A stretch of 64,000 nucleotides of DNA from an uncultured Oscillospiraceae bacterium (GTDB taxonomy: Bacteria; Bacillota; Clostridia; Oscillospirales; Oscillospiraceae), in assembly GCA_947627735.1 (NCBI GenBank), contig CANQXG010000001.1, positions 16,406 to 80,405 on the forward strand, written 5' to 3'. Positions 10,251 to 20,933 of this stretch are shown one piece after another; position 1 is the stretch's first letter, and each line of letters starts with the position of its first letter. The notes below the pieces were generated by a model that was given only the letters and a program-made list of their open reading frames with translations, made no database searches and had not been told where the DNA came from. Position numbers and translations under genes: made by a program.

Positions 10251-11513
10251 TCACTCACTGCAGTTCCGGCAGGACGGATAGTCCTGCAGCTGGTTTGTTC
10301 GCAGATGCCGGATAAAATCAAGATATGTCTTGCTTGTATATATTTCTTCCAAACTCTGTTCTCTCAGGTTGCCCAGTACGATCTCGTTATTGAAGACCAT
10401 GGGGCACGGGATCACATTCAGATCCCAGGTGACATATAGCTTGTTCTCCCGCATGGGGTATGGGTCGATAAAGCACTTTTTGACGCCCTCATTCGGCGCG
10501 GCAAAGTGAAACGCCTGCCCTCGGTTGTGGAGCGTCCTCCGGATCACTCGCACCGAGGGATGATCTTTCAGCCCGCCCTCGAATCGTTCTCTTAATTCCG
10601 TCTGCCTCGCGTAGTCCAGCCCGCGCTGTTCAAAAAACGCCTGCCCAAAGTCCTCGACACCTACCACTATCTCTATCGGTCCGCCCAATGCCTCATTTTT
10701 CTCGATCAGCGTATCGAGGTTTTTGCGCACGAGCTGCAGGCGGTCGGCGCCATGCAGCAATTTATACGTTTCGTCGTCGTACCCGTAGATGCTCACCTGT
10801 ATGCGTTTTATGCCCACGCGAAGGAACTCATCCCAGAAGGCGTCATCCTTTTCATATCCCAGCGTTGAAACCACTATCGGCATGCAGTTCGGCATACACT
10901 GTCTGATCTGGCGAATCTTGTCAAAGAAATCGTCCAGCAGCAGCACCTCGCCCATCCCATCTGTCCACACGACCATTTTTTTGCTCGCCTGAACGCCCAG
11001 CCGGGAGGCCACGAGCCGGATATCTTCCTCGCTCATAACGCCCTTCGGCCTGGTCATCTGCTCCCGGGGACAGAACACGCAGTTATATCCGCAATAGTTC
11101 GTCAGCTCCAGCCCTACTTCAATATAATTTGGCACCTGGCCAAATACCGACTGCTCGATGAAACGCTTGTCCTGCAGGAGCCTGTTTTCTCTATACGCAA
11201 GCTTCTGCAGTTTCCTTTTATTATCTGCCGCTTCCCGGTCGATTTTCGCGACGCAGTCCTTTTGGATTCGTTCAATCCGCTGTAGATCGCCCCTCAAATC
11301 ATCAACAGACTTTTTGATCTTTGCCTGTTCCTGCCTTAAAAGGGCTATATCGTCATGTATGCTTCCCGCCTTGTTTGCAATGGCGCGATCTATCTCTGAC
11401 AACCTGCTGTTGAGCATGTCGATCTCGCGCATAAAGCTCTTTGTCGGCGGCGGGAATACATGCTTTAACAGATCCTTTATCTTGCTGATGAAACTATCGG
11501 GCAATTCCGTCAC
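10251..11513 (-). CDS. Radical SAM/SPASM-type protein with N-terminal coiled coil
   Basis: CGYNCVFCPREQMT (CxxxCxxC), C-terminal cysteines CPMVFNNEIVLGNLREQSLEEIY...CRNCSE; N-terminal ~110 aa heptad-rich. Confidence 0.85.
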   Translation of the reverse strand: MTELPDSFISKIKDLLKHVFPPPTKSFMREIDMLNSRLSEIDRAIANKAGSIHDDIALLRQEQAKIKKSVDDLRGDLQRIERIQKDCVAKIDREAADNKRKLQKLAYRENRLLQDKRFIEQSVFGQVPNYIEVGLELTNYCGYNCVFCPREQMTRPKGVMSEEDIRLVASRLGVQASKKMVVWTDGMGEVLLLDDFFDKIRQIRQCMPNCMPIVVSTLGYEKDDAFWDEFLRVGIKRIQVSIYGYDDETYKLLHGADRLQLVRKNLDTLIEKNEALGGPIEIVVGVEDFGQAFFEQRGLDYARQTELRERFEGGLKDHPSVRVIRRTLHNRGQAFHFAAPNEGVKKCFIDPYPMRENKLYVTWDLNVIPCPMVFNNEIVLGNLREQSLEEIYTSKTYLDFIRHLRTNQLQDYPSCRNCSE

Positions 11514-12256
11514 CCCCTGCCATACTTGTCCGCATACCGCTTCACGTCGTCCTCGCCGAAATACTCACCCAGCTGGACCTCCGTGAAAATCAGCATATCT
11601 GTTTCCGAGATATTGGTGAGCCGGTGCCTGCAGCCTCGGGGGATAAAAATGCTCTGCCCAGGCGCGACCGTATGTACGGACTCGTCCAGCTGTACCCAGC
11701 CTGTCCCGTTGACGATGATCCAGTACTCCTCCCGCCGCTCATGGCTCTGCAGGCTCAGTGCCTGGCCCGGCATGATGTACACCACCTTCGACTGGAACAA
11801 GTCGTTCAGGACCGTGGTCTTGTACCATCCCCAGGGCCGGGCAAATATCTCGTGCTCCAGCTCGGCTTCATCGATGCTGTCGAAATCATAGCCGATCTGG
11901 AACCGCTGGTTTTTCAGCAGCAGCACGTTCAGCCCCCGGCGGGTGATGATATTGCGGAGCCTGCCAGCCTCGTCCAGGACCGGCAGAAACTCGATCCGAG
12001 GCGACTGGAACCGGTCCAATATCCCGGACAGGTCCTCCCCGTCCCGCACATAGGTGAAATCCCTGCATATCACCGACTCGATGGGTTCGTCCATGCCCAC
12101 GCCACGCAGCACGGCCCGCCGGATGTCCCCGTCCGTCAATGTTCCCGCCACGGTCCCGTCCCCGGCCAGTGCCACCAGGAACTTGACGTGGTTTTCATTC
12201 ATATGGTCCAGCGACTGGAACAGGCTCCTATCCGCGCTGATGACGTGTTTTTTCAT
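11510..12256 (-). CDS. CBS-domain pair plus mannose-6-phosphate isomerase-type cupin
   Basis: N-terminal CBS-like repeats (VAGTLTDGDIRRAVLRG; EFLPVLDEAGRLRNIITRRGL) followed by RPWGWYKTTVL...MPGQALSLQSHERREEYWIIVNGTGWVQLD cupin. No nucleotidyltransferase domain. Confidence 0.8.
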   Translation of the reverse strand: MKKHVISADRSLFQSLDHMNENHVKFLVALAGDGTVAGTLTDGDIRRAVLRGVGMDEPIESVICRDFTYVRDGEDLSGILDRFQSPRIEFLPVLDEAGRLRNIITRRGLNVLLLKNQRFQIGYDFDSIDEAELEHEIFARPWGWYKTTVLNDLFQSKVVYIMPGQALSLQSHERREEYWIIVNGTGWVQLDESVHTVAPGQSIFIPRGCRHRLTNISETDMLIFTEVQLGEYFGEDDVKRYADKYGRG

Positions 12257-12275
12257 GTGTTGTTTTGTCCTTTGC

Positions 12276-13167
12276 TTACCAAATCGTTCTTCCGCCGTCC
12301 AGCACCACCGTCGCGCCGGTCATGTAGGAGCTGGCGTCGGAGAGCATATACAGCACCGTCCCCACATACTCGTCCGGTCGGGACATCCGCCCCATGGGGA
12401 TGAGCTGTGATATCTTCTGCACGAACGCCGGGTCCTGGCCGTTCTCCAGGCTGGCCGGGCACAGGGTGTTGACCCGAACGCCCTTCTTCGCCCAGTAGAC
12501 CGCCAGATACTTCGTCAGCCCCATGATGCCGTGTTTCACCACGGAATAGGACACCGGCTTGACGATCTGCTGGTCCTCCGGGACCCCCTCCTTGCGGTAG
12601 ATGCTCTGGTTGGGCGCGATGATACCGTAATCGGAGGAGATGTTGATGATGACGCCCTTTCCCTGCTCCGCCATCACCTGGCCGAACACCTGGGCGCACA
12701 GGAGCGAACCCGTCAGGCCCACGGCGATGTCCTCGTTCCACATCTCCACGGGGAAGTTGTGGAACTGGATAGCCCCCAGGTTCTTGGACCCGCCCTCCAC
12801 CTTTGGGTTGTTGGCGGCGTTGTTGATGAGGCCGTCGATGTGCCCGTACTTTGAAAGCAGCGCGTCCCGGACCTGACACAGGGCGTCCCGGCTGGTGATA
12901 TCCGTCACGAACGTTTCTATGCGCGCGCCGGGATATGCCTTTTCCAGGTCGGCCTTCGTCCGCTCCATGCCGCCCGGGAATATGTCAAGCAGCACGGCCA
13001 CGCCGTCGCCGGACAGGATCGCCTCGGCGTGCTTCTTCCCCAGCAGTCCTCCGCCGCCGGTGACTATAAAGACCTTATCTCTGATCGAAAACAGCCGCTC
13101 CGCCGCGCCGCGGCCGGCTCTCTCTCTCTCTCTCTCTCTCTCTCGTATGGGTCGGATCGTCTTTCAT
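12276..13167 (-). CDS. SDR-family oxidoreductase; 5' end carries a 13-unit GA tract that puts the ATG at 13167 out of frame (predicted phase-OFF)
   Basis: Frame with Rossmann motif DKVFIVTGGGGLLGKKHAEAIL...TSRDALCQVRDALLSKYGHIDGLINNAANNP...YSVVKHG...; open back through the GA tract to a TGA at 13166-13164 with no usual start codon. The ATG at 13167 (RBS-like AGAGGTG) enters the tract in another frame and stops at 13077-13075. Confidence 0.8.
13118..13144. repeat. (CT)13C simple sequence repeat (GA on coding strand), 27 bp
   Basis: Read directly from sequence; lies between start codon and Rossmann fold of the SDR gene. Confidence 0.97.
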
Positions 13168-13257
13168 TTCTGCACCTCTGTTGTATTTCGGCAGCCGGAC
13201 CGGCAGGGCCTTCGGCTGACCTTTATGCTTGTTCGAGGCGCAGAAACGATTCAGCGG

Positions 13258-14352
<1,095 letters not shown>

Positions 14353-14407
14353 TGTTTTTTCTCCTTTTGATCTCAAATGTAATCTTTTGCAGACGTTTTC
14401 TTTTTGC

Positions 14408-15445
14408 CTAAAACGGAAGGTCCACCGATCTGTGTTCCTCCGACGCTTTTTTGGCGGCGCAGGCCATGCGCAGGCTCACGGCGCCCTCCTCCAATGTCAG
14501 CATATCCTGCCGGCGGCTCTTCACCGCCGCGAGGAACGCCTTCATCTCGTCCACGAACATCTGGTTGCGCTGGAAATCCGAAAACTCCTCCCGCGTTACC
14601 TGATCGCCCCGGGCCACCGTCACGCTCGCCCCCAGCAGGTCCGCCTCCGCCCAGCCGTTCTCCCATATCACCCGGCAGCACCGCCGGGGCGGATATTGGA
14701 AGAAGTCCGCGTGAGCGCTCACCGGGAAGGCCCCCAGGGGTCCGTCCATCCAATAGATGGCCTCGCAGTAGTCCTCCACGCTGAGCGCAAGGCAGCTGTT
14801 GGTCCCGCAGAAGGCCGTGACCGCCTTCGGCGCGCCAAATATCCACTGCAGGTAGTCCAGCTCGTGGATCTGCTGGTTCATGATAACGCCGCCGCCCTGG
14901 TCCTTCCGGGCCATGTATGTGTCGGCGTAGTTCTCATAGGTGTGCATGGTGGTCAGCCGCTCGCCGATCTCCGAGCGCACGGATATGATGGGACCAAATT
15001 CCCGGGACCGCACCAGCTCCCGCAGCCGCCGCAGGCAGGGGTGGAACCGGTTCTGGAACCCCACGAACACGATGCGGCCGCCGTCCTTCGCCGCCTGGAT
15101 CAGCTCGTCCACGCCCGCCATGTCATAGGATATGGGCTTTTCCAGGAACACGTCGCAGCCCGCCCGGACGGCCTTCAGGGCACAGGGGATGTGCTGGCTG
15201 GTGATGTTCGTCACATAGGCGACGTCCGGCCTCTGGGCCAGGGCCTCGTCCAGGTCGGAGAAGCTGCGGATGGCAAATGCGTCCTCCAGCCGGACCCCCT
15301 CCCGGATCTGCATCGTGTCGGAGAACGTCCGCTGCAGGCCCCGGACGCGGTAGGCCAGAAACTCCGCCTCATCGCCCAGATACGCCCGCAGATTGCGCAG
15401 ATGCCGCTGGCCGATGCTCCCCAGGCCGATCATCAGTATTTTCAT
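14408..15445 (-). CDS. Gfo/Idh/MocA-family oxidoreductase
   Basis: MKILMIGLGSIGQRHLRNLR...EKPISYDMAGVDELIQAAK. Confidence 0.9.
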   Translation of the reverse strand: MKILMIGLGSIGQRHLRNLRAYLGDEAEFLAYRVRGLQRTFSDTMQIREGVRLEDAFAIRSFSDLDEALAQRPDVAYVTNITSQHIPCALKAVRAGCDVFLEKPISYDMAGVDELIQAAKDGGRIVFVGFQNRFHPCLRRLRELVRSREFGPIISVRSEIGERLTTMHTYENYADTYMARKDQGGGVIMNQQIHELDYLQWIFGAPKAVTAFCGTNSCLALSVEDYCEAIYWMDGPLGAFPVSAHADFFQYPPRRCCRVIWENGWAEADLLGASVTVARGDQVTREEFSDFQRNQMFVDEMKAFLAAVKSRRQDMLTLEEGAVSLRMACAAKKASEEHRSVDLPF

Positions 15446-16206
15446 GGCTGCTCCTTCTCCGCCTCGCACCGGCGCAGATACGCCATGATCTCGTTATCGA
15501 ACAGCGACACCGCCTCCGTCGTTTCCTCAAACTCCCGGATGCTGTCTATGTCGACGGTCTCCGGGACCTCGAATCCGATCATCCTCTCCCCGTGCAGCAG
15601 ATGGTGCTCAACGATGTATTCCGTTCGCAGCACATCCACATACCCGTCCGGGATATACATGGCCGGGAACCCCTGTCGCGGGCCGTTGGCCCGGTCCAGG
15701 GAGATGCCGTTGAACGCCTGATAATAGCCGTCCTCCGAGCGCCAGAACCACTTGAACGGGCACAGGTCCGTTCTGTGGGCCGAGCGCAGGGAATCCGCCG
15801 TGCTGTCGGCGGTCATCTGCCCGATGGCGCTGCGGATCACCGATATCTCCCGCAGCGGCGTGGTGGGCCGCAGATGGACCCAATACTCCGGCAGCACATC
15901 CTCGTGCTCGTCCAGCCAGTGGATGGCGTGGAGCATGAACTCCACATCCGTCGCCATGTTCCCCGCTATCTCCGCCGGGCGCAGGAAGGGCACGTCCGCC
16001 CCGTAGGACCTGGCGATCTGGGCGTACTGCTCCGAGTCGGTGGACACGATGACCCGCCGCACCTCCGGCGTCAGCTTGCCTGCCGCGATGCTGTACGCCA
16101 TGAGCGGGTGTCCCGCCAGGGGCTTGATATTCTTGTTCTTCACGCCCGTGGACCCGGACCGGGCCGGCACGATGGCATAGATCAGGCCCTTTTGGATAGG
16201 CTTCAT
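15442..16206 (-). CDS. Acylneuraminate cytidylyltransferase (NeuA/LegF-like)
   Basis: YAIVPARSGSTGVKNKNIKPLAGHPLMAYSI...VIVSTDSEQYAQIA...PFLRPAEIA. Confidence 0.92.
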   Translation of the reverse strand: MKPIQKGLIYAIVPARSGSTGVKNKNIKPLAGHPLMAYSIAAGKLTPEVRRVIVSTDSEQYAQIARSYGADVPFLRPAEIAGNMATDVEFMLHAIHWLDEHEDVLPEYWVHLRPTTPLREISVIRSAIGQMTADSTADSLRSAHRTDLCPFKWFWRSEDGYYQAFNGISLDRANGPRQGFPAMYIPDGYVDVLRTEYIVEHHLLHGERMIGFEVPETVDIDSIREFEETTEAVSLFDNEIMAYLRRCEAEKEQP

Positions 16207-16694
16207 TTCCCGCTGTCCTCCCGACTGTTCAGAATTTCCCGGCACAGCTGGCGGATCACACCGCAGCCGCCGTCTTTCTCGGATACCCAGCCGCTTATGG
16301 CCAGCACCTCCGGCTCCGCGTCCCGCGGGCAGCCGCAGGCGCCCACCGCCTGCATCGCCGCCAGATCGTTGACGTCGTTGCCGATGAACATCGCCTCCTG
16401 GGGCGAGAAGCCGTTTTCCCCGCAGTAATCCAGGACGGCCTGCCGTTTATCCTCCACGGCGTGGAGAACGCCGATCTTCAGCTTCCGCGCCCGCTGCTCC
16501 ACGATGGGATTGACCTCCGTGGAGATGATAACCTGGCGGATGCCGGCCTCCCGGAGCAGCCGCACGCCCGTGCCGTCACCGCGATGGAAGACGGCCGACT
16601 CCTCGCCCGTCTCCGACACGATGACCCGGTTGTCCGTGAGCACCCCATCACAGTCGTAGATGAGGAGCCTGACCCTGGAAAAGTCCATGCTCAC
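16203..16694 (-). CDS. HAD-family phosphatase, KdsC-like
   Basis: LLIYDCDGVLTDNRVIVSETGEESAVFHRGDGTGVRLLREAGI...MFIGNDVNDLAAM; adjacent to NeuA/NeuB-like genes. Confidence 0.88.
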   Translation of the reverse strand: MSMDFSRVRLLIYDCDGVLTDNRVIVSETGEESAVFHRGDGTGVRLLREAGIRQVIISTEVNPIVEQRARKLKIGVLHAVEDKRQAVLDYCGENGFSPQEAMFIGNDVNDLAAMQAVGACGCPRDAEPEVLAISGWVSEKDGGCGVIRQLCREILNSREDSGK

Positions 16695-17569
16695 CGGCCC
16701 CGATATTTTAGCTTGTCCCGCTGCACCTGCTCGATGGGCAGGATCTCGCTGTCCTTATAGGTCAGCGCCTGCTGCACGTCGTGCAGGTCTTTTACCAGCT
16801 TTCTGAACTCGTCCGGCTCCAGGGAGGCTGCGTGGTCCGTCCCCTTCCAGGTCTTGTCCAGCGTATAGTGGCGCTCTATGACCTCCGCCCCCAGCGTATA
16901 GGCGGCGATATCCACCGCCGTGCCCAGATGGTGGCCGGAGAATCCGATCTTCTTCACCGTGCTGCCGAAGGTCTTTTTAAGCCTCGTCAGCTCCAGCAGG
17001 CACACGTCCCCGTAAGGCACCGGGTACCCGGAGGTGCAGTCGAAGATCACCAGGTCCTTGTTCCGCCCGCTTTTGACGAATAGGTCCACGATCTTCTCCT
17101 CCTCCTCGTGGGTGGTCATACCGAAGGAGAGCTGGACCTCGCCGCCGTAGTTGTCGCACAGCCACTGGAGCATGGCGAAGTTGTTGTTGCTGGCGGAGGG
17201 GATCTTGATGAACTGCGGCTCGATGGCGGCGATCTCCTTGGCGGAGGTCATGTCCCACACAGAGGTGGAATAGACGATACCGAACTGCTCGCACCAGGCC
17301 TTCAGCTGCCGGTGCTGCTCCGCCGTGAACTCCAGGAATTCCCGGTGCTCCCCGTAGGTCTTTCCGTAGGAATTGGCGGGATTGGGATGGGGCGCGTTAT
17401 ACTGCTCCGGGGTCAGCAGCTCCCGGTTGCAGCGCTTCTGAAACTTGATGGCGTCCGCCTTGCAATACAGCGCCGCCGTGGCGATCAGGTCCCGGGCGAT
17501 GGACATCTCGCCCTTGTGATTGCACCCCGCCTCGGCGATGATGAACGGTTTAGTGTAGGTCGTTTTCAT
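16691..17569 (-). CDS. NeuB-family nonulosonate (N-acetylneuraminate-type) synthase lacking the C-terminal SAF domain
   Basis: KPFIIAEAGCNHKGEMSIARDLI...DAIKFQKR...YSTSVWDMTSAKEIA...IKIPSASNNNFAML...GFSGHHLGTAVDIAAYTLGAEVIERHYTLD; ends ~20 aa after the TIM barrel. Confidence 0.9.
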   Translation of the reverse strand: MKTTYTKPFIIAEAGCNHKGEMSIARDLIATAALYCKADAIKFQKRCNRELLTPEQYNAPHPNPANSYGKTYGEHREFLEFTAEQHRQLKAWCEQFGIVYSTSVWDMTSAKEIAAIEPQFIKIPSASNNNFAMLQWLCDNYGGEVQLSFGMTTHEEEEKIVDLFVKSGRNKDLVIFDCTSGYPVPYGDVCLLELTRLKKTFGSTVKKIGFSGHHLGTAVDIAAYTLGAEVIERHYTLDKTWKGTDHAASLEPDEFRKLVKDLHDVQQALTYKDSEILPIEQVQRDKLKYRGR

Positions 17570-17602
17570 TTGATCTATCTTCCTCCGGTCTTATATAACT
17601 TG

Positions 17603-18592
17603 TCATAGGGCATTCTGTTGCGCCCTTCTCATCTCTCCGTCCTGCCATCGGAACCATTCCCGGGCCGGCACGTCAAACAGGGCCGTGGACGCGATCGCCG
17701 TGACACAGTCAAAGCTGACCCCGGCCAGACGGAACATCTCCGCCGGGATAGTCCGGTCAAGGACGACTACCCCCATGCCGGAATAGTCCGCCGCGTCCCG
17801 GGGATGGGGCTTGAGCATCACCGCATATCCCCGCGCTCTCAGCGCCCTCACGATATCCCGGTAGACGGCCAGCTGCTCCTCCTCGGTGTCCATCAGCCCG
17901 TCTTCCACGAATGGCTGTGTCAGCACCAGCGCCGTCTTTCCCTGGACCGGCGGCACCTCCGGCCTGCCGAACACATCCAAAAGGAGCTGTTTGTCCTCCG
18001 GCCTCAACGCGTCGAACAGGGGCTTTCGCGGCACCTCCACCAGCCGCTCCCGGGGCAGCTCCACGCCGTCCAGGTCGTTGACCTCGATCTCCCGGACCAG
18101 CCCGTCCTCCCCGAAGTACAGATACCCGATGTGGAACAGCCGCTTTATCAGCGCCTTCAGGCCCTTCTGAGGCAGCATATGGGCAAAGGGTCCGGTGGTG
18201 AGGATCTTGTAGCTGTCCAGCCCGTCCTCCACGATCCGGTAGGGCAGCCGCCGGTCCTTCATGTAATGGGCCATCCAGGTCCCGTCGTGGAAGATGTTCA
18301 CCTCGTCGTAGTCCTCAAACCGGAATCCCGCCGGGAAGCTTTTCTCGATGGCCGCCGCGCTTTTCCGGTGGTAGAACAGGGCGTGGTCTATCGCATTGGA
18401 AAAGACATACTCCTCCACGCCGCCTATGTACACCGTCCGGCGAAACAGCCCGCTTTCCTCGATCCTGCGGGCCAGCGCCGCCCCCTCCGGGATGTACCCA
18501 GTGATGAGGATATCCGCCTCCTGCCGGTCCACCAGCTGCTTCACGCAGGCGATCAGGGCGTGGTAATAGGTGGAGCATACGTAGAGCTTCAT
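17603..18592 (-). CDS. GT52/sialyltransferase-like glycosyltransferase
   Basis: MKLYVCSTYYHALIACVKQLVDRQEADILITGYIP...VLTQPFVEDGLM...VMLKPHPRDAADYS; adjacent to CMP-nonulosonate genes. Confidence 0.7.
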   Translation of the reverse strand: MKLYVCSTYYHALIACVKQLVDRQEADILITGYIPEGAALARRIEESGLFRRTVYIGGVEEYVFSNAIDHALFYHRKSAAAIEKSFPAGFRFEDYDEVNIFHDGTWMAHYMKDRRLPYRIVEDGLDSYKILTTGPFAHMLPQKGLKALIKRLFHIGYLYFGEDGLVREIEVNDLDGVELPRERLVEVPRKPLFDALRPEDKQLLLDVFGRPEVPPVQGKTALVLTQPFVEDGLMDTEEEQLAVYRDIVRALRARGYAVMLKPHPRDAADYSGMGVVVLDRTIPAEMFRLAGVSFDCVTAIASTALFDVPAREWFRWQDGEMRRAQQNAL

Positions 18593-20121
18593 ATCCCCAG
18601 ATACCTCTCCCAGAACTCCAAACTCGTCAGCTCTCCCAGCTGGGCCTGATACGCCGCCCGCACCTTTTTATAGCCCCGGACGAACGCCCCCATCACCGGC
18701 AGCAGCCGGATCGGGTCCGTCAGGATGCTGGCCAGGCGGCTCTTGCCCGGCTTTTTCATCTCCGCCAGAAGCGCCTCATTCAGCGCCTCGCCGTCTGTTT
18801 CCAGGAAGAGATCCGGCCCACGCAGAAAGTCCCGGTACGCCCGCAGCAAAAAACCTATCGCCCGTGTGTCCCCCAGCAGCACCGCTTTCCCCGCCCCCCG
18901 GATCAGCTTCATCAAACCGGGCCATACGCCCGCGCCGCTGCCGTGGAGTGCACTAGTCACCAGCTCGTTGCGCTTGATGTAATACTCCAGATGGACGCTG
19001 TACTTCTCGTCGAACCGCCGATGCCACACGCCGATGCCGTTCATCAGCAAAAAGGCAGCATCCATCCGCAGGCCGTACTCCACATCGTCTATTTTGATGA
19101 ACAGCGGCAGCGGCAGCCCGATCATATCGACCGCTCCCAGAGGGATACAGCAATACCACCAAGCGTTATACTGCACGCGGCGCTCTCTCTCATTCGCCAA
19201 AAGAGCTGCCGGACCCGTCAGTTCCAGGCCCTGTCCCATCGGCCTTAAGCGGCCCTTTTGAAACAGCGCTCCCGCCTCATACTGCACCGTGGGCGCATCC
19301 TCCAGGAGCATCTGCCCGCCGACGCACAGGGGCCTGTCCGACGGCTTGGCATACCGCAGCAGCTGCACCGTCTTTACCAGCGCCTCCGTTTCAAAGGAGA
19401 TGTCGTCGTCCATGAACAGGACGTGGGTGTATGTGTCCCGCCGGCGATATGCCTCCATGAGGCCCCGGGTAAAACCCCCGCTGCCGCCGCAGTTCCGGTT
19501 GGGGAACAGCTTCACATGGTCATCCTCCGCCAGCGTCAGCGTCCGGCCGTTGTCCACCACGAACAGGTCCAGCGCCTCCCGGATGGGGCAGTTTTCATCC
19601 CCCCACACCGTCTGGCGCAGCTGGGCCAGGTTCCGGGCCACATAGTCCTCCCGGCGGTAGGTGCACATCACTGCCGCCACCTTCACACCATTCACAGGCG
19701 GCAGGTCAGACTCCCATTGGCCCCGGAGAAACCGGACAGTCCCGTCCGCCGCCTGCACCGTCAGGTACAGCATCCCCTCCGCCGGCAGCGGCGCCAGGTC
19801 TATGGCGGGCAGATGAACCTCGCCGGACACGCGCTTTTCAAGCAGCGTCCTCTCCCCGTCCTGCGTGAACAGACGCACCGAGAGCAGGACTTCGCCCTCT
19901 ACCTCCGCCCGGAGGGATACGCCGGTCACATGGGTGTACCGCAGGTACTTGGGATAGAAAAAGCCGTTGAAGTAGCTGTCGAAGGTCACGACGCCTCCCG
20001 CGGGGATTGTCATTCCATCCCGGTCACAGGTGGCTGCGTCGTCTGCGTGGTAGTAGAGCGCGGACCGGTCCGTCCTGTCCGGGCCGGGAAGGATGATGCG
20101 CGACAATACCGTTCCCATCAT
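18589..20121 (-). CDS. GlfT2-like glycosyltransferase
   Basis: KVAAVMCTYRREDYVARNLAQLRQ...LFVVDNG...NCGGSGGFTRGLMEAYRR...FMDDDI; same N-terminal module as 6361-9111. Confidence 0.85.
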   Translation of the reverse strand: MMGTVLSRIILPGPDRTDRSALYYHADDAATCDRDGMTIPAGGVVTFDSYFNGFFYPKYLRYTHVTGVSLRAEVEGEVLLSVRLFTQDGERTLLEKRVSGEVHLPAIDLAPLPAEGMLYLTVQAADGTVRFLRGQWESDLPPVNGVKVAAVMCTYRREDYVARNLAQLRQTVWGDENCPIREALDLFVVDNGRTLTLAEDDHVKLFPNRNCGGSGGFTRGLMEAYRRRDTYTHVLFMDDDISFETEALVKTVQLLRYAKPSDRPLCVGGQMLLEDAPTVQYEAGALFQKGRLRPMGQGLELTGPAALLANERERRVQYNAWWYCCIPLGAVDMIGLPLPLFIKIDDVEYGLRMDAAFLLMNGIGVWHRRFDEKYSVHLEYYIKRNELVTSALHGSGAGVWPGLMKLIRGAGKAVLLGDTRAIGFLLRAYRDFLRGPDLFLETDGEALNEALLAEMKKPGKSRLASILTDPIRLLPVMGAFVRGYKKVRAAYQAQLGELTSLEFWERYLGI

Positions 20122-20930
20122 GTCCTCCCGATAACGCCCTTTACTGCTGCCCGGCGCTTCGTCCCCGGGGGCAGTAGCACGTTCAGCGCCCGGCGCTTGT
20201 AATACGCCCCGCCGGCATAGAAATGCGCCCGGGGCAGCTCCAGTGTCCGCAGCTCATGCCGCCGGTATGTGGCGTACACCCCCAGCAGCCGCTCCGCCAG
20301 GTACCCATCCACCCGGGGTCCCGGGTCCGATACCTCGCCGTCAAAGGCCGCCAGCAGCGGGAACAGCCAGGCGCAGTAGTCCTGAAACACGTCCCGGCCC
20401 ATGATGAAGATGTTGCCGAAGAACTGCACCGTGCCGCCCAGATATGTGTCCAGGGCCGCCGCCATCTCCGGATGCGTCTGGCGGACCAGTTCCTCCGCCA
20501 GGGCCAGGTCTGCGGCCCGATGATGCCGGGCGTAATGGTCCCGCACGGGCACACGCATATCCTCCCCCATGGGTAGGATCATGTCGTATCGCCCGATCAG
20601 CGCCGCAAAGCGGTCATAGCCCAGCGCCTCCAGATCCGGATCCCGCCGGATGATGTAGGGCCGCTTGGCGTCCGTGTCCGGGTAAAGATACCGCCGGTAG
20701 TGGAAAAAGCCGTACCGGTCCGCCCGGACGTTCTTCCAAGCCCAGTATTGGCCGGTGAGTTCGCAGTAGGAGCGGTTTTTATCGGAGATGTTCTCCCCCT
20801 CGTCGTCATGGGCAAAGCCGGGGAACCGCTCTCCCGCCAGCGCCGCGCCCACCTGCAGGGGCCGCAGCAGCGGGTGCGCCGGCACCGCCTGCCGCTCATG
20901 GCAGCAGATGAACAGCTTTATGTCGGACAA
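20118..20930 (-). CDS. DUF4422-domain protein (capsular/EPS glycosyltransferase-like)
   Basis: IKLFICCHERQ...DNISDKNRSYCELTGQYWAWKN...YGFFHYRRYL pattern typical of DUF4422. Confidence 0.85.
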   Translation of the reverse strand: MSDIKLFICCHERQAVPAHPLLRPLQVGAALAGERFPGFAHDDEGENISDKNRSYCELTGQYWAWKNVRADRYGFFHYRRYLYPDTDAKRPYIIRRDPDLEALGYDRFAALIGRYDMILPMGEDMRVPVRDHYARHHRAADLALAEELVRQTHPEMAAALDTYLGGTVQFFGNIFIMGRDVFQDYCAWLFPLLAAFDGEVSDPGPRVDGYLAERLLGVYATYRRHELRTLELPRAHFYAGGAYYKRRALNVLLPPGTKRRAAVKGVIGRT

Positions 20931-20933
20931 TGC

